64,000 nt of DNA from Chrysemys picta bellii (Eukaryota > Chordata > Testudines > Emydidae). The position numbers and the translations under genes are program-made. The DNA lies in NCBI RefSeq assembly GCF_011386835.1, contig NC_088796.1:27979011-28043010 (forward strand). The letters run 5' to 3'. Below the pieces are notes generated by a model. The model was not told the origin of the DNA. It made no database searches and worked only from the letters and a program-made list of their open reading frames with translations. Positions 44,222 through 56,914 of this stretch are shown piece by piece (the stretch's first letter is position 1; every line of letters starts with the position of its first letter).

Positions 44222-44698
44222 TAACCCACACACCACCTGTCTGTGGTGCTCTGTCCCCTCTAGTGGCACCAAGACCACTTAAGGTATGTCTACACCCAGC
44301 CGCTAATTCGGCGGCTGGCAATCAAAGTTCTGGGTTCGACTTATCGCGTCTTGTCTGGACGCGATAAGTCGAACCAGGAAGTGCTCGCCGTCGACTGCGG
44401 TACTCCAGCTAGACGAGAGGAGTACCGCGGAGTCGACGGGGGAGCCTGCCTGCCGCGTGTGGACCGAGGTAAGTTCGAACTAAGGTACTTCGAACTTCAG
44501 CTACGTTATTCACGTAGCTGAAGTTGCATACCTTAATTCGATTTGGGGGTTTAGTGTAGACCAAGCCTTAGAGATTAATGAGTTTGCTACAGCCTTAGCT
44601 AAGGGCCATGTGGCTTTTAGCTCATGTCGTAGAAGATCATGCACTAAGCGCCAGAGGCCCCAGGTTCAATCCCACCGACCAGGGTCTGTCAGTGTTAC
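44222..44698 (+). mobile_element. tRNA-derived SINE (second type) with nested Harbinger MITE
   Basis: After the MITE, a tRNA-like module shows box A (TTAGCTCATGTCGTAGAAG, 44618 on) and box B (GGTTCAATCCC, 44663-44673). The segment before the MITE (GTGGTGCTCTGTCCCCTCTAG) and after (GAGATTAATGAGTTTGCTAC) appear to be one unit split by it. Limits are set where CR1 RT coding stops and resumes. Confidence 0.6.
44283..44567. mobile_element. PIF-Harbinger MITE, about 285 bp
   Basis: Left GGTATGTCTACACCC and right TTTAGTGTAGACCAAGCC are inverted repeats flanked by TTAA/TTA. Internal palindromes: CCGCTAATTCGGCGG, TCGACTTATCGCGTCTTGTC against GACGCGATAAGTCGA, and GTACTCCAGC against GAGGAGTACCGCGG. The right third matches the MITE at 34882. 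Confidence 0.85.
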
Positions 44699-45295
44699 AC
44701 TACATCATATTCTGATTTTAAAAGCAGCACTATACAGTATCAATAAGGCATATATTAAAAGGATTAAGAACTGGTTAAATGACAGGGGTAGTTGTCAATG
44801 GGAAATAATCAAATGGGGTGTTTCTAGTGGGATTTCGCAGGGATTAGTATTAGGCCCGACATTATTCAACGTTTTCATCAATGATCTGGAAATAAATATT
44901 ATTTTATTTATTTTATTTATTTGCATTATTGTAGCACAGGGAGGAAATGCCAGGTACAAAAGAGCTCTTCCGTCAAGCGCAGAAAGTTATAACAAGAACC
45001 AATGGCTGGAAGCTGAAGCCAGACAAATTCTACCTGGAAATAAGGCACACATTTTTAACAGTGGGGGTGATTAACCATTGGAATAAACTACCAAGGGATG
45101 TGGTAGATTTTCCATGTCCTGAGATCTTCACATCAAGACTGGATACCTTTCTGGAAATTACACTTTAGCCAAACCCAAGTTATTGGGCTCAATACAGGGA
45201 TAACTGGGAGAAATTTAAGGTCCTGTGATATAGAGGATGTCAGACTGGATGGTCTAATGGTCTCTTCTGGCCTTCATCTCTATGAATCTATGACC

Positions 45296-46255
45296 TGCAG
45301 TGACATGGCTCATTTCCTGTACAGCATGTGGGAAATGTCTCTGTTTAAATCCATGCTGTAGAAGTTGTTTCCAAATTATCCAACCATTTCCTAATAGTAC
45401 TGAGGGTAATAATGATAGGTGTGATTGTTTTATCTGACCACAGCACCAGGAGACTGCCGCAATCACAATCAGTGCTCCATTGTGCTGGTTGCTGTGCAAA
45501 CTCATATGAAAATATGATCCCTACTAGGCAGTTTTGAACCTTTGTTTTGCCAGTGCATGGGATGGGGGTAAGAGGGATGAGAAGATCTGTCTTCCTAATA
45601 ATTAAAGAATTAAATCTGAAATTACACTTCCTCTGACCCAAAGACCAAGTCATATAGTTACAATAAGCAAAGCTACATGATAAAGATCAGCAACAGATAA
45701 AATGGAAAGTCTTTCAAAAAGCTTCTCATGTAGTGTGGAGCATAGCTCCTTCACCTGCATGGACTATACCAAATGACCTACACAATCTTAGTGGTGAATT
45801 AGGGTGCACAGAAAGTATATTAGCCATGAGCCATTAGGCATGTTCTCAGAGAGAGCTAAACTCTTCTGGACCAATTATGTATATTGCATATGACAGAGCA
45901 ACTGTTTTCTGATGTGCCCTATACATTTCTGGCATTCGCTGTTAGATTCATCACTTATTTTGATAGATCACCTCAAATTTTAATGTAAAGTACTGCATGA
46001 TATTTCTTCATTCTCTTGTGACTGACCACTTTTCAACAAGGCATGTGCAGTATGTGATGATAATACACATAACTCGGAAGAGGCACATATATCATCCGTG
46101 CCAAAAAGCAATCTCTTGCACTGTAATATTTTGGTTCGTTAGAGATATTATATTGTATAGAGGCCTATTCTGTTTATCCAGCTTCGTATATGGAGTCCCA
46201 TCACTGTAGTATTTAGGGAACCCATTGTGTGCTTATGGAAATGGGAGTGGACAGG
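45296..46255. other. Interval with no recognised feature
   Basis: AT-rich. A 102-codon minus-strand frame (45345-45653) has no motif. Nothing else seen. Confidence 0.45.
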
Positions 46256-47393
46256 GTGAATGTGATGGGTTAGATCACAGAAACCCCCTTGGGAACTGCC
46301 AACAGATGTGCCAAGACTACTTCTGCCTCTGCTTTCCCTGCCAGCTCGGGACACCAGCACCATGTTTTGCTGAGCCAGACACGCCAGTCTGCTCCAACAC
46401 AGACCCAGGGTCTGAACCACGTGCCCCAAAGCTGCAGACTTAACTGAAAGCAGATGCCCAACTCCCAATGGGGTCCAAACCCCAAATAAATCTGTTTTAC
46501 CCTGTATAAACTCATAAATTGTTCACCCTCTATAACACTGATAGAGAGATATGCACAGCTGTTTGCCTCCCACCCCTCCACCCCGGTTTTAATACATACT
46601 CTGGGTTAATTAATAAGTAAAAGGTGATTTTATTAAATACAGAAAGTAGAATTTAAGTTGTTCCAGGTAGTGACAGACAGAACAAAGTGAATTACCAAGT
46701 AAAATAAAATAGAACATGCAAGTCTATGTCTAATAAAACTGAATACAGATAAAATCTCACCCTCTGAGATGTTTCAATAAGTTTCTTTCACAGACTGGAC
46801 ACCTTCCTAGTCTGGGCACAATCCTTTCCCCTCGTACACTCCTTGTTCCAGCTCAGGGGGTAGCTCGGGGATTTCTCATGATGGCCTCCCCACTTGTTCT
46901 GTTCCACCCACTTATATATCTTTTGCATAAGGCGGGAATCCTTTGTCCTTCTCTGGGTTCCCACCCCCTTCTTCTCAATGGAAAAGCACCAGGTTAAAGA
47001 TGGATTCCAGGTCAGGTGACATGATCACATGTCACTGTAAGACTTCGTTACGCACTTGCCAGCACACACGTATACAGGAAGACTTACAAGTAAAACAAAG
47101 CCATCTGCAGTCAAATTGTCCTGGCTGATGGGAGCCATCAAGATTCCAAACCACCATTAATGGCCCACACTTTGCATAATTACAATAGGCCTTCAGAGTT
47201 ATATTTCATATTTTTAGTTTCAGATACAAGAGTGATACATTTATATAAATAGGACGACCACACTCAGTAGATTATAAGCTTTGTAATGATACCTTACAAG
47301 AAACCTTTTGCATGAATCATATTTCAGTTACATTATATTCAAACTCATTAGCATATTTTCATAAAATCATATAGAGTGCAACGTCACAGTGAA
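46256..47393 (-). mobile_element. ERV solo LTR, reverse orientation, perfect 5-bp duplication
   Basis: GTGAA at 46256-46260 and 47389-47393 flanks a 1128-bp LTR (46261-47388) running TGTGATGGG...CGTCACA. In the minus direction: TATATA box within TTATGCAAAAGATATATAAG (46910-46930) and AATAAA (46629-46634). Same family as 11858-13043. The shared text includes the GACTCCCATTGTC / ATGGGAGCCATC region and the TTGTAAGGTATCATTACAAAG block. A single LTR with intact duplication means recombination between two LTRs removed a provirus. Confidence 0.9.
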
Positions 47394-47941
47394 TAAACCA
47401 ATATTTGCTAAATTATCTCTGTATTCTTTGATCTAAAGGTAAATACATAAAAATCTTTTCACGCACTAATTACTTTGAAGACTTAAAGAGCCAAAGACTT
47501 TTTCTAACAGTTGCACACAAGATGGCTAGTGCCACATATAGGCAGGCTCCATATTTATTATTCCATATCAAGTTGGTTGTAATTTGTGCTCACTGACTTC
47601 ATATTGGCCTCTTTGAGATTCATGTTGAACATTGTACAATTTAGGTGTATCTTCCTATTTTTAACTAAGCCAAAGGCTTCTTTTGAGACCCACCACCATA
47701 GATTCAAAGAACATTCTTGGACGACAGAAAAATCTAAATGGATCAAGAGTTTAGCATGGCAGCTGCTGGCAAGCCTTGTAATACGTGTGTGTTTCCCAAA
47801 GGCTGCAGATCCTGGCAGATCTGGAAGCTGGACTGAGTCCTGTGAATGTTGTTTATTTTGTCATCAGTTAACTGAAACTGATTCTTATATCCACCTTTGT
47901 GTGTCTTCCTAGCTGGTTACAGCTAGGTTCTAACTATTTAA
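47394..47941. other. Interval with no recognised feature
   Basis: No repeat or gene supported. The 108-codon frame at 47586-47912 has no motif and is overlapped by a minus-strand frame. Confidence 0.45.
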
Positions 47942-48314
47942 CAGAGCTAGTGGAGAATTTTCTGATGAAACAGCCTCCTGTCAGAAAATGCTGATTTAAT
48001 GGAATTGAAACATTCCATGGGAATGTGTTGATTCCATTGAGAGTTTTGATGGATGCCAGGCTGGCTGACTGGCCAGACTGCCTGTCTGGGTGTCTTCCTG
48101 GACAGCCTTCCGAGTGACCTGGCTTCCTGGGGAGTTGGGCAGCTCAGGAGAGAGCTGAAAAATTCAATTTCAGTTCTCCTGAAGTAGAAATCTTCAGAAA
48201 CTTTTTCCTCTGAAAAGTGTCAACATTTTGAATTTTCGTCCCAATTTGAGACCAAAAAAAATCAAAAATTTGTAAATTTTTATCAGAGGGAATTTCCATT
48301 TTTTGGTCAGCTGT
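47942..48314. mobile_element. AT-rich MITE-like repeat
   Basis: AGAGCTAGTGGAGAATTTTC at the left and TTTTTTGGTCAGCTGTG at the right are loosely inverted. The right half (GAAAAATTCAATTTC, CAAATTTGTAA-type text) resembles 35832-36204. A GC-richer centre (GGCTGGCTGACTGGCC) is a local near-repeat. Boundaries uncertain. Confidence 0.35.
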
Positions 48315-49051
48315 GGTATTCAGTTGCATCTCTGAGGCATTCATGAACCAAGAAATAGAAATCTTAGGTCTGATTCACAGTTACTCAATATTGTCATCTC
48401 CAAAGCTTAAAAATTGAGTCCCCCCAAAAAACATGCAATATTAAAACAAAAAATAATTTTCATGCTCTTGTTGTCTGGTTTCTGAGTATTTAGGTTACAC
48501 TTGGGTCACATTTCCAAGATTTTCCCTGAAACCAGGAGGGCTAGAAACTTTTTTTTTAAATGAAAATTGAGTTTCTCACAAAATAGGATGCTTCCAGGAG
48601 ATGGGACAAACACTAACTATCACAAGTGTGTGATAATATCATGAGAGTTGGCCATACTTGTTACTTCAATCCCATGCTTGAAGCAGTGGTGGGATGTACT
48701 GAAGGTAACTTTAAGCCACTTTGGCCCTCCCCATATTCTGTAGCCAGGCTGGGACCTGCCTGCCCTGAGTGGAAAATTAGAGCAGCCCTGAGGCTACTCT
48801 AACTTATGTTCTGCTTCCCACAGTTCTCAGGAAGTAGACACTAGCCATAGTGCAGTAAACTCCATGAACAACCACTCCACTATCCCCTATGCCAGAAGAA
48901 GGGCCTTTATGACAGCTCTACACTGACCTAACAAGCCCCATCATGGAGTCATTTCCACCTTCAAAGACAAGCCTGGGTACTTAAATTCATAATTCGGCTG
49001 GACACTAAAAAACAGGGGCTTAACAAAGACACTGGTTTTATGGCTCATTAC
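48315..49051. other. Interval with no recognised feature
   Basis: Ordinary sequence, no feature supported. Confidence 0.5.
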
Positions 49052-49176
49052 AACAATTCATGCAGACTTATTTGCATCTGAAGAAGTGAGGTTCTTACCC
49101 ATGAAAGCTTATGCTCCCAATACTTCTGTTAGTCTTAAAGGTGCCACCGGACCCTCTGTTGCTTTTAACAATTCAT
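49052..49176 (+). mobile_element. Solo PLE tail, 5'-truncated, 10-bp target duplication
   Basis: AACAATTCAT at 49052-49061 and 49167-49176 brackets about 105 bp. The insert is GCATCTGAAGAAGTGAGG through CCATGAAAGCTTATGCTCC to GGACCCTCTGTTGCTTTT. It stops at the same GCTTTT point as the inner arms of the inverted dimers, so the final ~35 bp of the tail is not required for this insertion type. Confidence 0.85.
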
Positions 49177-49329
49177 AACACATTCTACTGCCTATTATCC
49201 TTCTTTGTCCTAGATGAGTAGAAGTATCCACATTATTTTAAGTGGTCTCCTTCAACATGTGAGAACCCCTTATGCTTAACAATCTGTCCCAGCAATCTGT
49301 ATTTAGCTTGGACATTCTGATTACCTTCT

Positions 49330-49430
49330 CCTGAGTGGAGGGAGAGCTCTGTGAAGCGCAAAAGCTTGTCTCTTTCACTGCAAAAGTTGGTCCAACATAT
49401 TACTTCACCCACCTCATCTTTCTTAAAGTT
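49330..49430 (+). repeat. Tail fragment of the second PLE-type family
   Basis: GAGAGCTCTGTGAAGCGCAA, AAGCTTGTCTCTTTCAC, AGTTGGTCCAACATATTACT and CACCCACCTCATCTTTC follow the same order as 33230-33325. Confidence 0.65.
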
Positions 49431-52400
49431 TGAAATTTACATTTTTTCCACAGCAAGCCTTCCCTTTCCACACTGTGTCTTTTTCACCCGTTCATGCTCA
49501 CATACACGTTATTCATTAGCCACTTTACCCATTCTTTCATTAAAATTAGGGTGAATTCTTTACTTTGCTAAAAAGAATGAAAGGTGATTCAGTTTAATAA
49601 AGGTCTCTTCCAGCCTGGGTCATATTGAACTTTCATAAGACTCTTAAGATGCAGAATAAATCATTGCATTCCTCAGACTGTGATAAAGGCTGTTACTAAT
49701 ATGCAGACTCAAGAGTCAAACACCTGCTCATATACACCCACTGTCAACTTCACTGGTTGCCAGGCAAAGCTTTGTTTGTTTTGTTACTGTTTTCAAGAGT
49801 CATTTGAAAAAGCATCCAAACATACAAAAATTTCCATACAGTCTGGGGCTCAGAGAGAATTATTAATTAGGCCCTGAGGAATAACAAGTTTACTTTGATC
49901 TGGAACATTGATTTTGATAAACTAATTGAATGCTGCTTATTTTTCCATTACCAACTCCCTGGGGTATTTTAATGCTTAATTGCAGGGGGCGGGGACGACA
50001 AAACCCAACTTCACAGTGTTAAGATGACACAGTGAGTTATTTGCACAATTTCAGAAGGGTGTTTAGTCACCCTCTATAACCAATAATTACCAAGTATGGC
50101 TTGACTTGTAAAGAAGGATCAAAGCTAAATCCACTGATTGAAATTTACCCTAGGTCTTCAGTTCCCTGGATGGCAAATGGGGCTGCCATCCTTTTAACAA
50201 GACGTTGGCTATTAGAGAGAAAATAAAGTAAAGCCCCAGTAATTTTTTTGTACCTGCTGTTATACACAAGGTCAGCAGGAACGTCTGACTATAGAGCTTT
50301 TACGAATAAATGATGAAGTTCATAAACAACCTCAACGTACAAAAGCAGCTGCTACTGGAAAGTGTTGAATCACTGACACAGCATCAGGATTTTTATTGGG
50401 ATGGAGGAGCCTAAAACTTTCTGTATAGCCTATGCAGGACTAAGTCCTTACCTCTGTTCTGCATGCACCTGAGAGGGGAAATAAGGAATAGAGAGTCTCT
50501 AACTGGCAAGTGGCTAGGTAGAATACATTCATTGCACATCGGCACACATGGGCAGGTATGCATGTTTGCTGTCAAGGGACATGTCACATCTCACACAGGA
50601 ACAATGGTTCAGCCCCTTAGTAACTGCTAGTCAGTCAGTCAGTTAGTAACAGCCAGTAACCATTAAGGAGAGCTTGCTGCTTCTGCTGAGAGGAGCAGCA
50701 ACTTGCTTCTTGATGAACGTATTGGGCCAGCTTGTTCTGAGGTATCCTGCTATGCAATGGTGCTGGTATCTCATTGTCACTTACAAGTGGCATGATCCTT
50801 GTTCCCCCTAGTATTCTGTAAGAACAGGATTCTAGCCCCAAATAGTGAAACTTAAGTAGAAGTAACTTGAGCTTTTCAAAAACTTGAATTTCTTCTTTTG
50901 CAGCTTTGTCCAAGAAGCATAGCTGCAGTTTGTGCATTTGTGTAGCCCGAATTAGTACATTCAAAAATGGGCTTCACTTCTTGGAGCCAGACAAATACAT
51001 GCACCTCTTGACTACTGATGCATATCCTATATTCTCCTCAGATTTTCTACCTCATCTCTGCTAAGAGAGGACACAGTCGCCTAGCCGATAATAAATACAT
51101 GACCCCATCAAAAGAAGTCACAAGAGATTAACAACATATCCAACATGACCGTATCCAAGCAACAAAAGTGAATAAAAAGGGGCCTGATTCTGAACTCAGT
51201 TTTAATCAGGAGTCACTTCATTGAAGTTAATGGTATAAAACTTGTGAGATCAAATTCTAGACCCATTGATGATGAAAATTACACTTAACATCGATGCATT
51301 ATTTGGGAATAGCTGTTGAAACCTGTGATGTGAACAGACATATATAAAAATCCCTGCTATGGACATTTTGTATTTGCAGAGAGGGTAAAACCATACAGGT
51401 AACTTTGATTATGAAGCTAACCTATGATTTAAATTTGGTTATGTCTAAACCAGATTCTAACACACTTAGGCCAGGCAACATGGACAATGTCAAACCATAT
51501 TCAAAACCAGTATTCTGGTCTAGGTCATCACTTTCAATGCAATGACCTTCTCCTGTGTAATTGGAAATGATGATTCCTGTGCTGAAGGTTACCTTTACTA
51601 ACCAAATCAGCAGGTTTATATCAAAGATGCTAATGGTTTAAGCTGAGAAGGACATCTTTCTTTATTTAGAGGAATTTAGACTGCAATCTTATTCCATTAT
51701 TTAGTGCTTTAGGGTGTCTAGGCATCAAAAATATCTGTTACTGCTTTGTACATACAATATGGTACTGCACAATGTATACCTCATCACACCATTAAAAATG
51801 GCTGACTACCTTTGTTCAGAGTTATGGGAGCATGAGGTAAAGAATGAATAGGCATTAACAGACTCACAACGAAGTTAATGGTCCTCTCTGATCAAACCCC
51901 CCCAACACAGATAGTTTCAAGAATATTAGTTGACATTAGAGATAGGCTGAACCAAATAGTATTGAATTTTGTGGGCTTGAAGTCCAAACATGCATCCAGT
52001 TTTGAATGGACCCTGAACTAAAACCACCAGATTGGAACACCCCAGGAATTTGTCATTTTGTGCTCATCTCTACTCTGAATATATTACAGACTTCTCTACC
52101 CGATTAAGATCTGTTTAATTGGATTGTTTCTAGAGGAATTCTAATCTATTTGCTGCTATTCAGCATTGCTCTGAACAGTTCAGAATGGCTCAGGCAAATC
52201 ATTTCAGAAAGCTTTAAGTAGGGGTATTTCCATATCCAGGAGATAATTCTATTTACCCAAATTTCACTATTGCATTCAGAACTTCTGATATGAGTACATG
52301 TTATATTTTAATAAGCCAAAGCATGATGATAATAAGCATGATTTCCCATCATGGGAAAGAAAAACAGAGATTTTTACATATTGTAGTCTGTGAAGTACAA

Positions 52401-52842
52401 ATAATTCAAAGATGATGGGATGTTTGTTTTGCAGGAAAACACTAACCCCAAAAGCTTTTTTTAACCAAAGTTTCTGGTCAAAATAGATATGAATCATTCC
52501 CCATTTAAGAAACATTCAAAACATAATTATTTTTAATAACATATCACGTTCATATTTGGATATCTCTTTTGAGGTATCAAAGTGCACATCAGCAGCTCTG
52601 CAATATAAAGTCAGGAGTAAGTCTTATGAGAGTTATATTTTAGTGTTTGTGATTTTAAAAAAAATACCATGCAGTGAAAAATGTGGAATCGTTTTACTAA
52701 TACATTACTCCCTAAAGATAAATATTGTCATCAAGTCCTTTGCCAGTTAAGTTATTTAGAAGCAATAATGGATACATACCAGTAGATTTCCACTTTATAT
52801 GTTGATGGAATTCAACCTATTTAATTTTTCCATTTCCCACTA
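49431..52842. other. 3.4-kb interval with no recognised feature
   Basis: AT-rich sequence with no transposon ends, RNA gene or believable exon. GGGGCCTGATTCTGAACTC (about 51180) recalls the small palindromic repeat at 4706. The 109-codon minus-strand frame at 50635-50964 has no motif. Confidence 0.45.
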
Positions 52843-53955
52843 TGACATTCCAGGGTGCAGTCCAGACCAGTGAGAGGCTGTGTCACCCTTGCCCTGAAAA
52901 CTCAGATGCCTCACAATACTTTGCTGCTGTAGCTTGTACTAGGCCTTTCACAAGCAGTTTTCCAGTATGTGGGTAACACCATGACTGTCTATGTATAGCT
53001 GCAGCCTGGCAGCCACACTTCAGCTTCCACCAGCCTTGGTTACCACTTGCAAGATGACCCTAACATACGCCCCATCCTGGGTTTTCCTCAAAACACGTGT
53101 TCTGCACTGTCCAGTCCTCTCCTGGATAGACCAGCTAGAGAGCTTGGTGCTCCTCTAAGGGGATCAGTATATAACAGTCTGCTACCTTAATTGAAGTTAC
53201 CCAAACAATTCATAATAGTGGATTAGTTTTAATTAAAGAATAAAACATGTTTATTTAACTACAAAGATATAGATTTTAAGTGAGTATAAGTATAAGGCAT
53301 TAAAGTCAGAAATGGTTACAAGATAAATAAAGATAAAATGCTTTCTAGTTCTAAACTTAACAAACTAGACTTGGTTCAAGATAAAATTCTTACCACTCAG
53401 CAACAGGGCTGACCAAATTTCAGGTCAGGATCTCCTACCAAAGTCCATAAGAGAGAGCGAGATAAGGAGAGATAACTTGGGAATGTGTTTGCCCCTCACT
53501 TTTATAGTTTAGTCCCCCTTTTGAAATTCATTTTCCCGAGGGTTACCCCTACATAACGTTCATTACTGCTGTGTGGTTGGAGTCTCATGGTGAAAGAGAT
53601 TCCATGCTGTTGTTTGCTAGGATGCAGATGTTCCTGCCCCCCTTCCTTGCCAAAGAATGGCCACTTGATGGGTGATGGCCCATCAGCTTTGATGACACCT
53701 GTCTACAGGCATCAACTTGTCCTTCGTCTTTGGGAAACGGGTTTACCACCTCCCCAGACTTGTCTGGTAAACACACTTTGGTCATGATTTCAGCTTATGT
53801 TTATAACTGTACATATAATGTTAGTACACACATTTCATCATGACAATCTTGACCAATGAGTTACTAGTTTTCAAATGATACCTCACAAGGCATATTTTGT
53901 ACAAAGATCATTACATAGTATGTAGGGTGTGAATACAGGAGTGTATTCCAATACA
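52843..53955 (-). repeat. Retroviral-type LTR, reverse orientation (right end approximate)
   Basis: Starts TGACATTCCAGGGTGCAG. In the minus direction there is a TATAAAAG promoter-like box (CTTTTATAG at about 53499) and AATAAA (about 53253 in TTTATTTAAC). Its right-hand block CAAATGATACCTCACAAGGC (53872 on) is also present in the reverse LTR at about 15124. No target duplication found. Confidence 0.65.
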
Positions 53956-55264
53956 CCCATGTGTTTCTTGACAGAAATACTGAGAATGTAACTGTAACTA
54001 TATGAAAATAATGGATTGGTAAGATGTTTGAATCTGTTGTTTTGAGACTCCTGATGCTTTGTATTTAGTGAAAGCTAAAACACTTCCACATAATAGAATT
54101 TTTGTATGTTTAACTAAAATGTCACATTTATTAATGTGGAATCCCAAAGTAATTAAACAAAGGGTAAATTCACTGCAGAGGCAAGCATCCTAGTGGGAGA
54201 TACACACCTGGAAAAACGAGTCAGTGAGTCTCTGTCTTATGCCTGCACTGTTGCTGTATGTTTAAATACAAATTGTACAGCAGACAGTTCATCCAAAAGC
54301 AATTTCATTAATTATCAGTGTCTGCTGTAAGGAAATACCTTTACAGTGATACTTCTCTGGTTCTGTATAAGTGGGTATGGAAGTGGACATTAGCACAGAA
54401 CTTTCAAGCTAACACTGAATATCAGATTAGATAGAAAGAAACATGCAGGAAAGGTATACTAATGATTTAATTATAGTTTAGGGAATGTATGCAACATACA
54501 CTATCAGTTCTCTTCATTAAGCCTTGACACTGGATGAACATTTGTTGCACAATGACTTGTCCCTAGTGCTCTGCATTGGTACAGTCCTCTTGGCTGTTTT
54601 GGGTAACTTGACCAGACTTGCAGAGATGAGACCCTAGAAGCGAGATCAAGGTTCAACCTCAAATTTAGCTTGCGCAGTTTCCCTCTCTGAATTGGATCAC
54701 AAATCTTATTGCACACTAAAGGAATAGCTTCAGACATCTTCTGATTTTCAAATTACTGCATGCCCAGTTTCACACATGAAAGACATATATACAGGATCTC
54801 TGGAATTTCCAACAGGGAGGAGCTTATGAAATTCTATATGGAATCAAGAAAGATTACATGATAATAAATATTTCCCTGTTTTTTTTTCTAAAGCTATAGT
54901 TCTCAAGAAAAGTGCACTTTCAGCATTTCTTCCTCTCTAAATGATACTGTATATAATTTATGGTACACAAAAGTGTGGATAGCCTCCATAACAAATTCCT
55001 TTAAATAGCCACCATCAGGGGAGTGTTTGGGGCTTTGATGCAGCAACTCCCCCTCCTCCGTAAAATCCTGCTCTAAATGCCTTAAATGTTAATCTCAGAA
55101 GTCAAAATAAAATCATGGGAATTAGCCCTCCTAAGCTTTGTGTGAGCATGACATGACATGACTGAAGAAGGGAGCCTGGGGAATTAAATTGTTTCTCAGA
55201 CCACCCTTAAAATTTATTATTTTAGCAGTTGAAAGGAGACAAATGCCAGACGCTATGCTCTAAA
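53956..55264. other. 1.3-kb interval with no recognised feature
   Basis: AT-rich sequence. The 77-codon minus-strand frame at 54504-54737 lacks any motif. Confidence 0.5.
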
Positions 55265-55500
55265 AATGTCATTTAACAGTTTTGAAAAATGGGAAAATTC
55301 CAAAGGATGGAATAACTGCCAACATAATTCCAATATCTAAAACAGGATAAAAGAGATGACCCAGGGAACTACAGACTGGTCATTAGCCTGACATTGATTC
55401 TGGATAAAATAATGGGATAGTTAATTCAGGACTCTATATTTTTAGCTTTGATCATTACTCTCAGTCAGCATAGTTTCCTAGAATAAACCTTGCTAACCTG
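55265..55500 (+). mobile_element. LINE (CR1-like) RT 5' fragment, decayed
   Basis: Around 55349-55410 the frames yield KRDDPGNYR followed, after a one-base shift, by SLTLILDKIM, the conserved lead-in of CR1 reverse transcriptase, then AGTCAGCATAGTTTCCTAG. About 235 bp, with stops and shifts. It may belong to the same old insertion as 56915-57915. Confidence 0.6.
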
Positions 55501-56914
55501 GTTGGAGCCAGACAGGTAGACCTTTTCTAATTCAGGGCTCCCCAGTTATACCCTTATCTCTTTCATTCTTTTGTCTCCTACCCCTTTCCCCACAACCTCC
55601 AATGGCCTTCTTTGACTAACTTCCATGCAGTCAGGCCGGCTAACATCAGGCAGGCAAACTGAGGAGTTTATGATATTCATTAAAAAAGTAAAATTGATAA
55701 GCCCTAGTGTGGATACTTTAAGGTGCCTTATACTGGTATAGTTTATTTTGCTTCATGAACTGGAACAAGCTATACTGGCTTAATTGAAGCTATAACTTCA
55801 TCCCCAGTGGTGGGGAGGCATTTGCCGTGTATAGTTAAAGTGGTAAAACTTTTCGGTGTTGAGAACCCCTTAGCACAAAGAGCTTTGGGAATTCACAGCT
55901 ATGTATGTAGGATGGAACCATTTTTAAATTACTCATACCAACTGGATTAAGAATCCGGTATAGCGTCTCAGGATAATGTTCTCGGTTTCACCATGAACAT
56001 AATTTAATGCATAGAAGTGGCCTAAATATTAGGGGTGTATTAAAGAAATGGGAGAGTGGTATAAAAATATAACAGAATTATACGACTTCATGTTGTTTTT
56101 GGCCCTTGATGACTGAGCTTGCTTTTAGATACCTCCTCTCAAGAAAGACAGGGCTTACCACCGAGAGGCAAAATTCAGAGGTAGTGCAAGATGTTCATAA
56201 ACAGTGTACATAGCAATGCAATGTAATTTGCAGAAATTTGATATTTTGCTAGTGTACAAAACACAAGTAATTTCCATGTTTAAAGGGCTGAAGTGGGTAC
56301 AGCAAGTCAAAAGAGTGAAATCAGGTGATCAGCTAAAAAGAGGTGATTTACAGGGCAAAATCCAGCCAGGGGCACAAGTGGTGTCACCTATCCAAAGTCT
56401 GCTTCAGATGCAGAGTAAGCAGGCGTAACATTTCTTAAATCCAAGGCTGAATTTGGCCCTTGATTTGTAGTGTCTATCAGATAAGGTGCAAACTGAAGTG
56501 TGGATGGGGTGGCTGTTATCTTACATCCTTGTGTTAGTTGCTTTTTGTCTGCTTGTGCTACAATAGGCTAGGTCTACTGGAAATTATTAACAATTCATGT
56601 TCCCTTTTTCTGCTACAGCACCCTCTTGTATTGTTACTCATTTTACAACAGGATGCCAAATCAACATAAGTGACACAATTTAGCAGCTTTAATACTAGTT
56701 TACTCTTGACACCAGATTTACACTATCAATGAATTTTGCCCATAACAATTATAAAAAGTAACACATCCAATCAAGTCATCCAGTTGATCCCTCAGTACAT
56801 TTTCAGTGTTTTGATCAGTCTAGTTTTAAATTTCCCAAGTAATGTTAGTTAGGGGATGATTTTTTTTAAGTACTGTAGTGATATAGGGAAATGTGGTGTA
56901 GATGAAATTAAGAT
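55501..56914. other. 1.4-kb interval with no recognised feature
   Basis: No repeat or gene is recognised. The GC content and texture are unremarkable. Confidence 0.45.

Larger units (their letters stand above)
44062..44892 (+). pseudogene. CR1 reverse transcriptase fragments
   Basis: 44090-44220 reads ENRSCQATLISFWKEITSQVD, then a degenerate FDLV motif-A region. After the nested insertions, about 44720-44892 reads a RIKNWLND stretch and SGISQGLVLGPTLFNVFINDLE, the RT motif B region (consensus SGVPQGSVLGP). Catalytic FADD/YADD is not present because the copy is cut by the simple repeat just after. Dead fragment. Confidence 0.75.
44045..45295 (+). mobile_element. CR1 LINE copy, interrupted by a SINE that itself holds a Harbinger MITE
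   Basis: CR1 parts: 44045 to about 44221, about 44699-44895 and 44940-45295. The 3' part has TGGAATAAACTACCAAGGGATG, AGACTGGATGGTCTAATGG and the terminus CTCTATGAATCTATGAC. The reading resumes across the insertion in the same RT order, so the SINE landed in this CR1. A TTTTATTTATTTTATTTATT simple repeat (44901-44925) also interrupts it. Confidence 0.75.

Noticed and set aside
44611..44673. Second tRNA-like module as a tRNA gene
   Set aside because: Box A is degenerate and no cloverleaf closes. It reads as a SINE head.
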